From contig JAQCEV010000003.1 in the NCBI GenBank assembly GCA_027618515.1, forward strand, positions 1 to 64,000: a stretch of 64,000 nucleotides of DNA, in the 5' to 3' direction. The notes beneath the pieces are model-generated. The model was given only the letters and a program-made list of their open reading frames with translations, was not told the origin of the DNA and did not search any database. Numbering within the stretch: the first letter of the stretch is position 1; every line of letters begins with the position of its first letter. The position numbers were made by a program, and so were the translations under genes. This document shows positions 30,102 through 39,662 of the stretch, one piece after another. The DNA comes from Chloroflexota bacterium. Lineage in GTDB: Bacteria > Chloroflexota > Dehalococcoidia > Lucifugimonadales > Australimonadaceae.

Positions 30102-31244
30102 ATGGGCAACCGTACTATCTACAACCTGCCGGGCCTGTCACCTGACGGCGCGGCTTCACCCGACCTGGTCAAAACCGGAGACATGTTCTTCACCTCGGGC
30201 GTCCGAGGCGTCGACCTCAAGACCGGCGACATCCCTGACGATCCGGCCGAGCAGTTCCTGAACGCCTGGCACAACCTGGCCGCACTGGTTGAAGGCGCAG
30301 GCCTCAGCACCGACAACATCGGCCTAGTCACCAACTTCATCGACTCCCAGGACTACCGGGCCCACATCAACACCGGCTGGCTGGAGTTGTTCCCCAACGC
30401 CGACAATCGGCCCGCCCGTAAGACGACCTCGTACCCCATTGCACCAGGCGCAGGCGTAGAGCTCCAGGCGTTCGGCGTCGTCAACCAAACGCGCAAGCGT
30501 ATCGAGGTGCCAGGCCTCACGCACCGTGACCCGCTGCCCAACGGCGTACGCATGGGTAACTACGTCTTCTCATCCGTCATCGTGCCCTGGGACCTCAGCA
30601 CGTCTGAGCCCGTGATCGGTGAGGACGCCCAGACGGACCAGGCCTTCGACAACATGCGCCTCTTCATGGAGGCCGCAGGAGGAACCATCGACGATGTCGT
30701 CCTGCAGTGGGTGTACCTCAACGACTTCGCCTACCAGCCCTACATGGTGGACATCTACCTGGAGGCATGGCCGATCGGTCAGTACCAGGCCGCGCGCAAG
30801 ACTTTCCGCTACCCCATGGGCGGTCAGATCCAGATCCAGGTCATCGGCAACATCGACCCGGCACGTAGCAACCACGAGATCGAAGGCCACGACCACCACG
30901 ACCCCATCCCCATGTCCGCGCGTATCGGCGGGCTATACGCCTCGTCAGGCGTGTCGGGCGTCGACCCTGCCAGCGCTGACAACGTCGAGGCCGTCGAAGG
31001 CGTCGTGGGCCAGTCCCACTTCGGCATCCGCAACATCAAGACCCTCGTCGAGGCTGGCGGAATGACCATGGACGACGTTGGCCACATGACGCTGCTCGTC
31101 CAGGACTACGCCGACCTCGCCGTTATCGACAAAGAATGGGCGGAAATGTTCCCCGACCCCAACAACAGGCCTGCTCGCCAGGTCATGAAGATGGGCGTCC
31201 AGCGCAAAGCCCGCGTGCAGTTCCACATGATCGCCGCCGTCTAG
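30102..31244 (+). CDS. Three-domain RidA (YjgF/YER057c/UK114) family protein
   Basis: Three successive RidA-like segments: FFTSGVRGVD...NRPARKTTSYP; YVFSSVIVPWD...AARKTFRYP; LYASSGVSGVD...NRPARQVMKMG. Confidence 0.8.
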   Translation: MGNRTIYNLPGLSPDGAASPDLVKTGDMFFTSGVRGVDLKTGDIPDDPAEQFLNAWHNLAALVEGAGLSTDNIGLVTNFIDSQDYRAHINTGWLELFPNADNRPARKTTSYPIAPGAGVELQAFGVVNQTRKRIEVPGLTHRDPLPNGVRMGNYVFSSVIVPWDLSTSEPVIGEDAQTDQAFDNMRLFMEAAGGTIDDVVLQWVYLNDFAYQPYMVDIYLEAWPIGQYQAARKTFRYPMGGQIQIQVIGNIDPARSNHEIEGHDHHDPIPMSARIGGLYASSGVSGVDPASADNVEAVEGVVGQSHFGIRNIKTLVEAGGMTMDDVGHMTLLVQDYADLAVIDKEWAEMFPDPNNRPARQVMKMGVQRKARVQFHMIAAV

Positions 31245-31297
31245 GCAGTGGTCGACACCCTCTCCCCCAGGGAGAGGGCTCGGGTGAAGAGCGACGC

Positions 31298-32710
31298 CTA
31301 GAACACCGGCCGCCGCGCATGCCAGTCCGTCGCGCCCTGGTACGCGTGGGCGGCGCGAAGAACCAGCGCGTCCTCGAACGGGCGCCCCACGAGTTGCAGG
31401 GCCAGCGGTAGCCCGTCTGAAGAGAACCCGCACGGCGCGGACAGCGCTGGATGGCCGTTGACGTTGAATATCTGCGTGAGCCGTGTCATCAGCGCGCTCG
31501 ATGGCAGTGACTTCCCCCCAACCTCGGTAATGCCAACGCCCACCGACTGGGGGAGCGCGGGCATCGGCATCGTCGGCGTCGCCAGCAGGTCGACTTGCTG
31601 GAACGTCTCTGCGAGCTTCTGGCCCGCCATCGCTCGCACCCGCTGTGTTTGGTGGTATGTCTCCGCTGAGATGAACATGCCGCTCTCGATGCGCATGCGC
31701 GTACGTTGATCGTAGAGGTGGCCATCGCGACGGATGCGCGCGCCGTGGTACGCCGCCGCCTCCGTGGAGGTGAGCGTGCCACCCATTCGCGAAGCCCACT
31801 CCAGCGCGGGCAGGGACACGTCCACGATGATTGCGCCTAGCCTGCCAAGCTCGGCTATCGCCTCTCGGACGCTCGCCTCCACCTCCGGGTCCATCACGTC
31901 CCACACGTAGTCGGTCGGCACGCCGATGCGCAGTCCCTTCACGCCATCGTTAAGCCCACGCGTGTGGTCGACCGCCTCACGTTTCGCCGAGTAGGGGTCA
32001 CGTGGGTCGTGGCCCGCCAGCACGTTCATGGTCAACGCCACGTCTTCAGCCGAATGGCACAGCGGGCCTGCGTGATCGAGCGACCACGATAGAGGCGTCA
32101 CGCCGTACCGGCTCACGAGCCCGTAGGTCGGCTTGAGCCCCGTCAGCCCACAGTTCGCTGCTGGCGCGCGGATCGAGCCGCCCGTGTCTGTGCCCAGGCC
32201 CATCGGCGCTACGCCGCCTGAAACGGCGGTACCCGTGCCACTGCTGGAACCAGCGGACATCCGGTCGAGCCCCCAGGGATTGTTGGACCACCCGAAGTAA
32301 GAGTTGTAGCCCGTGATGGAGAAGGCCCACTCGGACATGTTGGTTTTGCCCAGCGAGTACGCGCCTGCGTCTTGCAACCGAGCGACCACCGTCGAATCCT
32401 CGTCGGGCAAGAACCCTAGGTCAGCTTGCGAGCCGGAGGTCGTCTGCACGCCCTTGGTCCAGAACAGGTCCTTGCTCACGAAGGGGATGCCGTGCAGCGG
32501 GCCCTTGTAACGCCCCGCCGCGATCTCAACCTCCGCCTGCTTCGCCGCCGCCATGGCCTGGTCGGCCGTGAGCGTGATGAACGAGTGCAGCTTGGGTTCC
32601 GTCTCCTCCACCTTGCGCAGCGACGCCTCGGCGACCTCTACGGGAGAAACCTGCTTGCTGCCGATGAGCGCTGCCAATTCGGCTATCGTCCGACCGTCCA
32701 GATCGCTCAT
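31298..32710 (-). CDS. Amidase signature family enzyme (GatA/AtzE-like)
   Basis: AGSSSGTGTAVSGGVAPMGLGTDTGGSIRAPAANCGLTGLKPTYG. Confidence 0.9.
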   Translation of the reverse strand: MSDLDGRTIAELAALIGSKQVSPVEVAEASLRKVEETEPKLHSFITLTADQAMAAAKQAEVEIAAGRYKGPLHGIPFVSKDLFWTKGVQTTSGSQADLGFLPDEDSTVVARLQDAGAYSLGKTNMSEWAFSITGYNSYFGWSNNPWGLDRMSAGSSSGTGTAVSGGVAPMGLGTDTGGSIRAPAANCGLTGLKPTYGLVSRYGVTPLSWSLDHAGPLCHSAEDVALTMNVLAGHDPRDPYSAKREAVDHTRGLNDGVKGLRIGVPTDYVWDVMDPEVEASVREAIAELGRLGAIIVDVSLPALEWASRMGGTLTSTEAAAYHGARIRRDGHLYDQRTRMRIESGMFISAETYHQTQRVRAMAGQKLAETFQQVDLLATPTMPMPALPQSVGVGITEVGGKSLPSSALMTRLTQIFNVNGHPALSAPCGFSSDGLPLALQLVGRPFEDALVLRAAHAYQGATDWHARRPVF

Positions 32711-32910
32711 GCCCCCACCTCGAACTGAGGGTTGATGGGACTAGGCGCGTAGCCCGTGGTGTCGATCTCGAACACGCCAGCCGCGCGGGCGAGCGAGCCC
32801 TTGGTCTCCTCGAACAGCGTCTGCATGCGTTCGTTGTCACCCTCTAAGCCCAATTGCGCGGCCATGTTCAGGAACGCCTCTTTAGACATCTCTGGGCGTT
32901 GTTCGGTCAT
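32707..32910 (-). CDS. Small GatC/AtzG-like partner protein of the amidase
   Basis: MTEQRPEMSKEAFLNMAAQLGLEGDNERMQTLFEETKGSLARAAGVFEIDTTGYAPSPINPQFEVGA; stop overlaps amidase start. Confidence 0.6.
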   Translation of the reverse strand: MTEQRPEMSKEAFLNMAAQLGLEGDNERMQTLFEETKGSLARAAGVFEIDTTGYAPSPINPQFEVGA

Positions 32911-32981
32911 CGGGGCCTCCCTGGCGGAATTTCCACGAGTATACGAGAGCACGGCCTGCTCGCCCTGCTAAACTGGCCCAC

Positions 32982-34469
32982 GTGTTTACCAAGGTGCTCA
33001 TCGCCAATCGCGGCGAGATCGCATGCCGTGTCATCCGCACGTGCCAGAAGCTCGGCATCAAGACCGTCGCGGTCTACTCCGACGCCGACGAAAAGGCGCT
33101 ACACGTCAAGATGGCGGACGAGGCCGTTCATATCGGAGCCTCCCAGGCGTCCGAGAGCTACCTGAGGGCCGACACGATCATCAAGGCAGCTAAGAAGACC
33201 AAGGCGCAGGCGATCCACCCTGGCTATGGGTTCCTATCTGAATCACCAGCCTTCGCCCGGGCCGTCGAGAAGGCTGGACTCGCGTTCATAGGCCCCACCG
33301 GCGACATCATCGAGCAGATGGGTGACAAGGTTGCGGCGCGCAAGACGGCGGTTGCCGCCAACGTCCCCGTGGTGCCCGGCACCGACGGCGAGATCGAGGA
33401 TTCTGAGGCTGAGGAATGGGCCAAGAAGATCGGCTTCCCGCTCATGGTCAAGGCTGCAGACGGTGGTGGCGGCATGGGCATCCGCGTCGTGCGTGAGCCC
33501 GGGGAGCTTTTGGAAGCCATCGCGACCGCTCGCAGGCAGGCCCTGAACTCATTCGGAAGTAGCCGCGTTTACCTGGAACACCGCGTCGAGAACGCCTCCC
33601 ACGTTGAAGTGCAGGTGTTCGGCGACAAGCATGGCAACGCGATCCACATGTACGAACGGGATTGCTCAGTGCAGCGTCGCAACCAGAAGGTCGTCGAGGA
33701 GACGCCCTGTGCCAAGCTGACACCTGAGGTTCGTGCAAAACTCTTGGAATCCGCGGTGCGCCTCACCAAGGACATCGGGTACAGCAACGCAGGAACCATC
33801 GAGTTCCTGTTGGACGGTGACGGCGAGCACTTCTACTTCCTAGAGATGAACACCCGCCTCCAGGTCGAGCACCCCATCACCGAGATGGTGACCGGCCTCG
33901 ACCTCGTCGAACTGCAGCTCCGCTGCGCAGCGGGCGAGCCGTTGCCCATCGGTCAGGACGAGATCACCCACACGGGCGCCGCCATCGAAGCGCGCATCTA
34001 CCCTGAGGATCCGGTCATGCTGCTGCCGACCGCAGGCACAGTGAAGTTTCTCAAGGAGCCCACGGGGTTCAATGTCCGCGTGGACGGCGCGCTGTACGAC
34101 GGCTACGAGGTCCAACCGTTCTACGAATCGATGATGGCCAAGGTCATCGTGCGCGGCAAAGACCGCGCGACCGCCATCGAGAACATGAAGAAGGCCCTCA
34201 GCGAGTACGTCATCGAAGGCCTCGTGACCAACATTCCCTTGGTCGAGCGCGTTCTGGACAGCAAACCGTTCGTCAGCGCCCAGTACGACACCGGGTTCCT
34301 GGAGCGCATGCTGGCTGGGACTGAGTCCAGTGGCAACGAACTGATCGCCGCACTGGCGGTTGCCATGGTGCTGAATCAGGACACGGCAGCCAACGCGCCG
34401 CCCAGCAAGTGGAAGATGCACGGTCGCCGGAACCTGATGGTTAACCGCCTCAGCAGCGGTATGCTGTAG
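32982..34469 (+). CDS. accC: Biotin carboxylase
   Basis: FTKVLIANRGEIACRVIRTCQKLGI, KAADGGGGMGIRVV, FLEMNTRLQVEHPITEMVTGLDLVELQL. Confidence 0.93.
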   Translation: MFTKVLIANRGEIACRVIRTCQKLGIKTVAVYSDADEKALHVKMADEAVHIGASQASESYLRADTIIKAAKKTKAQAIHPGYGFLSESPAFARAVEKAGLAFIGPTGDIIEQMGDKVAARKTAVAANVPVVPGTDGEIEDSEAEEWAKKIGFPLMVKAADGGGGMGIRVVREPGELLEAIATARRQALNSFGSSRVYLEHRVENASHVEVQVFGDKHGNAIHMYERDCSVQRRNQKVVEETPCAKLTPEVRAKLLESAVRLTKDIGYSNAGTIEFLLDGDGEHFYFLEMNTRLQVEHPITEMVTGLDLVELQLRCAAGEPLPIGQDEITHTGAAIEARIYPEDPVMLLPTAGTVKFLKEPTGFNVRVDGALYDGYEVQPFYESMMAKVIVRGKDRATAIENMKKALSEYVIEGLVTNIPLVERVLDSKPFVSAQYDTGFLERMLAGTESSGNELIAALAVAMVLNQDTAANAPPSKWKMHGRRNLMVNRLSSGML

Positions 34470-34523
34470 AGGCCCTCTCGCAAGAGTGGCAGTAGAAGTA
34501 CCCCGTAGGAGAGAGTCACCCCA

Positions 34524-34940
34524 GTGAAACGGATGCGGCTGAAGGTCAACGGCGAGTGGTACTCGGTAGAGGTCGGAGACGCCTACCAAAGCCCCGTCGA
34601 AGTCATCGTTGATGGCGAAACCTACCTCGTTGAGATGGGCGTAGCCGAAGGTGGCCCGCTGCCCGCCACGCGTCGCCAGGCACCCAAGGTTGATCAGCCT
34701 GGCCTTCGCGGCATCACTGAAGGCGACGAGAGGGTGATCCGTTGCCCCCTACCGGGCAAAGTCGTGAACATCAAGCTCACGAAGGGACAAGTGCTCGAGG
34801 CAGGTGACGAGATCTGCGTCCTAGAGAGCATGAAGATGGAACAGAGCGTCCGCATGGCAAAATCGGGCGTAGTAAAGAACATCAAGATCAAGCTCGACCA
34901 GGCCGTGAACGCCGGTTCGCCCCTGATCGAGCTCCAGTAG
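34524..34940 (+). CDS. Biotin carboxyl carrier domain protein
   Basis: CPLPGKVVNIKLTKGQVLEAGDEICVLESMKMEQSV. Confidence 0.88.
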   Translation: MKRMRLKVNGEWYSVEVGDAYQSPVEVIVDGETYLVEMGVAEGGPLPATRRQAPKVDQPGLRGITEGDERVIRCPLPGKVVNIKLTKGQVLEAGDEICVLESMKMEQSVRMAKSGVVKNIKIKLDQAVNAGSPLIELQ

Positions 34941-35035
34941 CCCGCTCCTCCCAAAGTGGACGGGGCCACGGCGGCTGAGCCCGCCAACTAATCTTTTCGA
35001 TGCCGGGGTCTTCCGGCATCCATGGTGTTGAGTCG

Positions 35036-35422
35036 ATGTCAGACGGACCCACGGCAGATGCGGCAAGCGCGGCGGGCGCAGACGACTTCGATCTGTGCTC
35101 TCTCGAGGAGCTGAAGGGCAAAGGAGCCCTCAGATTCGAATTCAAGGATCCGACCCACGGTCGCCATGAGATAGGCGTGTTCTGGGACGGTGAATCCGCC
35201 TACGCCATCGAGAACTACTGCCCCCACGAGTTCGGCCTGCTCTCCTACGGCCCCGTTGAGCCTGGAGTCGTCGCCTGCCCGCTCCATGCCGCCGTCTTCG
35301 ACCTCAAGACGGGCGAGTGTCTGGACAAGTACACCTATGACACCGTGGCTTACGAGACGGAAGTTCGCGAAGATCGCGTCTGGGTCAAAGTCCCCGGCGA
35401 AGAGCGCTTCATTCGCGGATAG
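35036..35422 (+). CDS. Rieske [2Fe-2S] domain protein
   Basis: NYCPHEFGLLSYGPVEPGVVACPLHAAVFDLKTGECLD (CxH...CxxH). Confidence 0.85.
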   Translation: MSDGPTADAASAAGADDFDLCSLEELKGKGALRFEFKDPTHGRHEIGVFWDGESAYAIENYCPHEFGLLSYGPVEPGVVACPLHAAVFDLKTGECLDKYTYDTVAYETEVREDRVWVKVPGEERFIRG

Positions 35423-35515
35423 CGTCCATGACTTCACGCGGCCCCAGGCCTAGCCCATAGAATTCGAGTCCGCTTCCGGCTATCGTTGCGTTAATCCACC
35501 GATGCGGAGGCCATC

Positions 35516-36475
35516 ATGTTCAAGCGGATACTCGTTCCTCTAGACGGCTCAACCAACGCAGCTCAGGCGTGGCCCTACGGCGAACTCATCGCCAAGGCAA
35601 CCGGAGCTGAACTCGAGGTTCTCTAGATCGTCGAGTCCTTTGCTGACGTGGCGCGCAGCAAGATGAACTCCGGGGGCCCCGATATCGATAGCGGCGTGGG
35701 CGCTTCAGCGGGCTTCGAAGACGTCCAGAACGTCATGGCACGGCTCAAGGGCCAGGCCCAAGCGCACCTGGACGAATTCGTCCTAGACGCCCAGAACGCT
35801 GGCCTCATCGTGACCACCGTCGTTCGCGAAGGCGACGCCTCTGACGTCATCGTCGAAGTCGCTGACGCATCGCCGGATACCCTCGTCGTCATGGGCACGC
35901 ACGGACGCTCAGGCATCGCCCGCTGGGTGTTCGGCAGCGTCGCTGACCGCGTCATCCACCACACATCTACGTCTACCTTGATCGTTCGCAGCAAAGAAAA
36001 CGAGCAGCGAACCCCAGAGTCCATCACCCGAGTGTTGCTTCCGGCTGACGGTTCCGAAATCAGCGAGCGCGCGATTCCGACAGCCGTAGCGATCGCCAAA
36101 GCACTCGGCGTCGGCATCACCGTCCTGCGGTCGCTGGACATCGGGATGAGCGCCACGTTCCCGCAGACAGACATGGGCGAGCCGCCGATCCCTGGCATCG
36201 ACGCTGTACGGGAAGAGGGTACGGCGTACGCAACCGCCATCGCTGAGCGCATCCGCAGCCTGGGCACCGCTGACGTCGACTCAAAAGCGATCGATGATCG
36301 TCCCGCTGACGCCATCGTCGACGAGGTCGGCCCGCAGGGCGACAAGCTCGTCGTCATGGGTTCCCACGGGCGCAGTGGCGCTGGTCGCTGGCTCTTGGGC
36401 AGCGTCTCTGACACGGTGGTGCGTCACAGCGCTGGCCCCGTGTTGATCGTGAGGAATGAAGAGCCCCCTGCCTAG
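35516..36475 (+). pseudogene. Two-domain universal stress protein interrupted by in-frame TAG at 35624-35626
   Basis: MFKRILVPLDGSTNAAQAWPYGELIAKATGAELEVL*IVESFADVARSK...; GTHGRSGIARWVFGSVADRVIHH; GSHGRSGAGRWLLGSVSDTVVRHS. Confidence 0.8.
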
Positions 36476-36529
36476 CCCGATGGGTGACAGACCCTAATCG
36501 CTGGTAGCGCAACCTCCGTGGTAGTATCA

Positions 36530-36559
36530 GAATGCCTCGTTCTCAGGAGCGAGGCATTC
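36530..36559. other. Perfect 10-bp hairpin just upstream of uvrA
   Basis: GAATGCCTCG-TTCTCAGGAG-CGAGGCATTC; no U-tract on + strand. Confidence 0.6.
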
Positions 36560-36587
36560 CTCATGTCTTCTTGAATACCGGAGTCTG

Positions 36588-39500
36588 ATGGGCCTCGAAA
36601 AGATCGTTGTTAAGGGTGCTCGCGAGCACAACCTCAAGAACGTCGACGTCACCATCCCGCGCGACAAACTCGTGGTCATCACGGGGCCGTCCGGGTCGGG
36701 TAAGTCGACCCTCGCATTCGACACCATCTACGCAGAAGGCCAACGCCGCTACGTGGAATCCCTGTCGGCCTACGCCAGGCAATTCCTTGGCCGCATGGAC
36801 AAGCCTGACGTCGAGTACATCGAGGGCCTCTCGCCTGCGATATCCATCGATCAGAAGGGCGTCTCCAACAACCCTCGTTCTACCGTCGGCACCGTCACCG
36901 AGATCTACGACTATCTTCGGCTGCTCTACGCGCGGGTAGGCCAGCCTCACTGCCACAACTGCGGTCGCCCCGTGCAACGACAGACCGTGCAGCAGGTCGC
37001 GATGGCAGTCCTCGATCAGCAGGGCACGCGCCTGATGCTTCTAGCCCCTCGCGTCGTGCACAAGAAGGGCGAGCACAAAGAGATCTTCGAGGAAGCCCGC
37101 AAGAACGGCTTCGTCCGTGTAAGAGTCGACGGTACCATCCAGGGGCTCGACGAGGAGATCAACCTCAACAAGCAGCAGTGGCACACCATCGAGATCGTCG
37201 TCGACCGCCTGGTGCTCGACGACGAGACCGAGCGCAGCCGCGTCGTTGACTCCATCGAGGTCGCACTCCGGTTCGGCGAGGGCCGCATGCTCACCGTGGA
37301 CGCCGACTCCGGCGACGAGCACGTCTACTCGGAGCAGTTCGCCTGTTCCTACTGTGGCATCAGCTTCTCCGAGATCGAGCCGCGCACCTTCAGCTTCAAC
37401 AGCCCCCACGGGGCGTGCCCGCGCTGCTCCGGTCTGGGCGTCCGTCTAGTCATCGACCCGGCGTTAGTCGTGCCGGACCCAGCTCGTTCCCTCAACGAAG
37501 GCGCGATCAACCCTTGGGCCCGCGCAGGTACGGCCACCAACTGGTACTACAGCATCCTGCGAGGAGTGGCTGAAGCCCATGACTTCTCTGCTGACAAGCC
37601 GTGGAAGTCGCTCCCCGAAGAAGCCCAACGCAAGATCCTCTACGGCGTTGGCGACGGTAAGAAGGTCAAAGTAACCCACCGCTCCCACCGCGGCCGCGTA
37701 TTCGAGTGGGACACCTCGTTCGAAGGCGTGATCCCAAACCTGGAACGCCGCTACCGCGACACCCAGTCTGACTTTATGCGCACCGAGATCGAGCGTTACA
37801 TGATGACGCTCCCGTGCGATGCCTGCGACGGCTTCCGCCTCCAACCTCAATCGCTCGCGGTCACCATCGCCGACCGCAACATCATCCAGTTCACCAACCT
37901 ATCCGTGAGTGATGCGATCGAATGGACCCAAGGCATGCAGGGGCACGGCAACGGCCCCGCCGTCGAGCCACGTTGGCCTGAGCATCGGGACCCGCCTGCG
38001 TTCTCTGAACGCGACCTCCTCATTGCGGATCAGATCCTCAAAGAGATCGACTCGCGCCTGAAGTTCCTGTTGAACGTGGGACTTGAGTACCTTAGCCTCT
38101 CGCGCTCGGCTGGCACGCTCAGCGGCGGCGAAGGCCAACGCATCAGGCTGGCTACGCAGATCGGCTCCGGCCTCATGGGCGTGCTGTACGTCTGCGACGA
38201 GCCGTCCGTCGGCCTGCACCCCATCGACAATGAACGCCTCATAGGCACGCTCAAGAACCTACGTGACATCGGCAACACCGTCATCATCGTCGAGCACGAC
38301 GAAGTGATCATGCGTGAGGCAGACTACCTTGTGGACCTCGGCCCAGGCGCGGGCGAGCATGGCGGGTGGATCGTTGCTGAGGGCAGCATCGAGGACATCG
38401 AAGGCGCTGAAGGGTCGCTCACGGGCGCGTACCTCTCCGGCCGACGCCAGATCAGCCTGCCCACGGTTCGCCGCGGGGGCAATGGCAAGAAGCTGCGCAT
38501 CCGTGGCGCCCGCGAGAACAACCTGCGGAATGTCACGTTGGACATCCCTCTCGGCGAACTGGTGTGCGTCACCGGCGTGTCTGGTTCCGGCAAATCGACG
38601 ATCGTTTATGAAGTCCTGTTCAAGTGGCTAGCACAGCAACTCTATCGGGCCAAAGATAGGCCTGGCGCGAGCGACGGTGTCGAAGGCATGGAGAGCATCG
38701 ACAAGGTCGTCAACATCGACCAGTCGCCCATCGGCCGCACGCCACGCTCCAACCCGGCCACCTACACCGGCGTGTTCACGCCGATCCGCGACCTGTTCGC
38801 ATCCATGCCAGAATCCAAAGCGCGTGGGTACTTGCCAGGCCGGTTCTCGTTCAACGTGAAGGGTGGCCGTTGCGAAGCTTGCTCAGGCGACGGCTACGTG
38901 CAGATCCAGATGCAGTTCCTGCCGGACGTGACCGTCCCGTGCGAGATATGCAACGGTCATCGCTACAACGAGGACGCGCTGGAGATCAAGTTCAAGGGCA
39001 AGAGCATCGCCGACATCCTGGAGATGACCGTCACCGAGGCCAACGAGCTCTTCGACGCGCTGCCTCGGATCAAGGCCAAGCTCGCGACCCTAGAAGACGT
39101 TGGCCTGGGATACATCCGCCTAGGCCAGCCCGCCACCACCATCAGCGGTGGTGAGGCGCAGCGCGTGAAGCTCGCCACCGAGCTCTCAAAGCGTGCCACG
39201 GGCAAGACCATGTACATCCTCGATGAGCCCACCACGGGGCTCGCGTTCGACGACTGCGCCCACCTCCTGCGCGTGCTGCACAAGCTCGTGGATGGAGGCA
39301 ACTCAGTGTTGCTGATCGAGCACCACCTGGACATGATCAAGAACGCCGATTGGGTCATCGACATGGGCCCTGGCGCGGGTGCCCACGGGGGTGATGTCGT
39401 CGTCGTGGGCACGCCAGAGACCGTGGCAGCGAACCCTGACTCTCGCACCGCCAGCTACCTACGCGAAGTGCTCGCCAAGCATGATTTCACGCCAGTGGTT

Positions 39501-39653
39501 GGCAAGCCTACTCGTGCGAAAGCGCCCGACGATGACGGCCGACCGCCGACTAAGGCAAAGATAGCGGCAGCTAAGAAGATAGCCACCGCGAAGGCAAAGG
39601 CACCAGCCAAAGCCAAGGCTGCGCCCCGCAAGCGAGCCGCAGCTAAGGCGTAG
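36588..39653 (+). CDS. uvrA: Excinuclease ABC subunit A with Lys/Ala-rich C-terminal tail
   Basis: GPSGSGKSTLAFDTIYAEGQRRYVESLSAYARQFLG; GVSGSGKSTIVYEVLF; zinc-finger CxxC motifs. Confidence 0.97.
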   Translation: MGLEKIVVKGAREHNLKNVDVTIPRDKLVVITGPSGSGKSTLAFDTIYAEGQRRYVESLSAYARQFLGRMDKPDVEYIEGLSPAISIDQKGVSNNPRSTVGTVTEIYDYLRLLYARVGQPHCHNCGRPVQRQTVQQVAMAVLDQQGTRLMLLAPRVVHKKGEHKEIFEEARKNGFVRVRVDGTIQGLDEEINLNKQQWHTIEIVVDRLVLDDETERSRVVDSIEVALRFGEGRMLTVDADSGDEHVYSEQFACSYCGISFSEIEPRTFSFNSPHGACPRCSGLGVRLVIDPALVVPDPARSLNEGAINPWARAGTATNWYYSILRGVAEAHDFSADKPWKSLPEEAQRKILYGVGDGKKVKVTHRSHRGRVFEWDTSFEGVIPNLERRYRDTQSDFMRTEIERYMMTLPCDACDGFRLQPQSLAVTIADRNIIQFTNLSVSDAIEWTQGMQGHGNGPAVEPRWPEHRDPPAFSERDLLIADQILKEIDSRLKFLLNVGLEYLSLSRSAGTLSGGEGQRIRLATQIGSGLMGVLYVCDEPSVGLHPIDNERLIGTLKNLRDIGNTVIIVEHDEVIMREADYLVDLGPGAGEHGGWIVAEGSIEDIEGAEGSLTGAYLSGRRQISLPTVRRGGNGKKLRIRGARENNLRNVTLDIPLGELVCVTGVSGSGKSTIVYEVLFKWLAQQLYRAKDRPGASDGVEGMESIDKVVNIDQSPIGRTPRSNPATYTGVFTPIRDLFASMPESKARGYLPGRFSFNVKGGRCEACSGDGYVQIQMQFLPDVTVPCEICNGHRYNEDALEIKFKGKSIADILEMTVTEANELFDALPRIKAKLATLEDVGLGYIRLGQPATTISGGEAQRVKLATELSKRATGKTMYILDEPTTGLAFDDCAHLLRVLHKLVDGGNSVLLIEHHLDMIKNADWVIDMGPGAGAHGGDVVVVGTPETVAANPDSRTASYLREVLAKHDFTPVVGKPTRAKAPDDDGRPPTKAKIAAAKKIATAKAKAPAKAKAAPRKRAAAKA

Positions 39654-39662
39654 GTGAGGACC

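Noticed and set aside
28452-35626. TAG recoding (pyrrolysine or amber suppression) to explain the two in-frame TAG codons
   Set aside because: TAG is used as the natural stop of many intact genes in the window (e.g. arsM, apt, SDR-neighbour genes), and the two sites share no context; nonsense mutation or sequence error is simpler.
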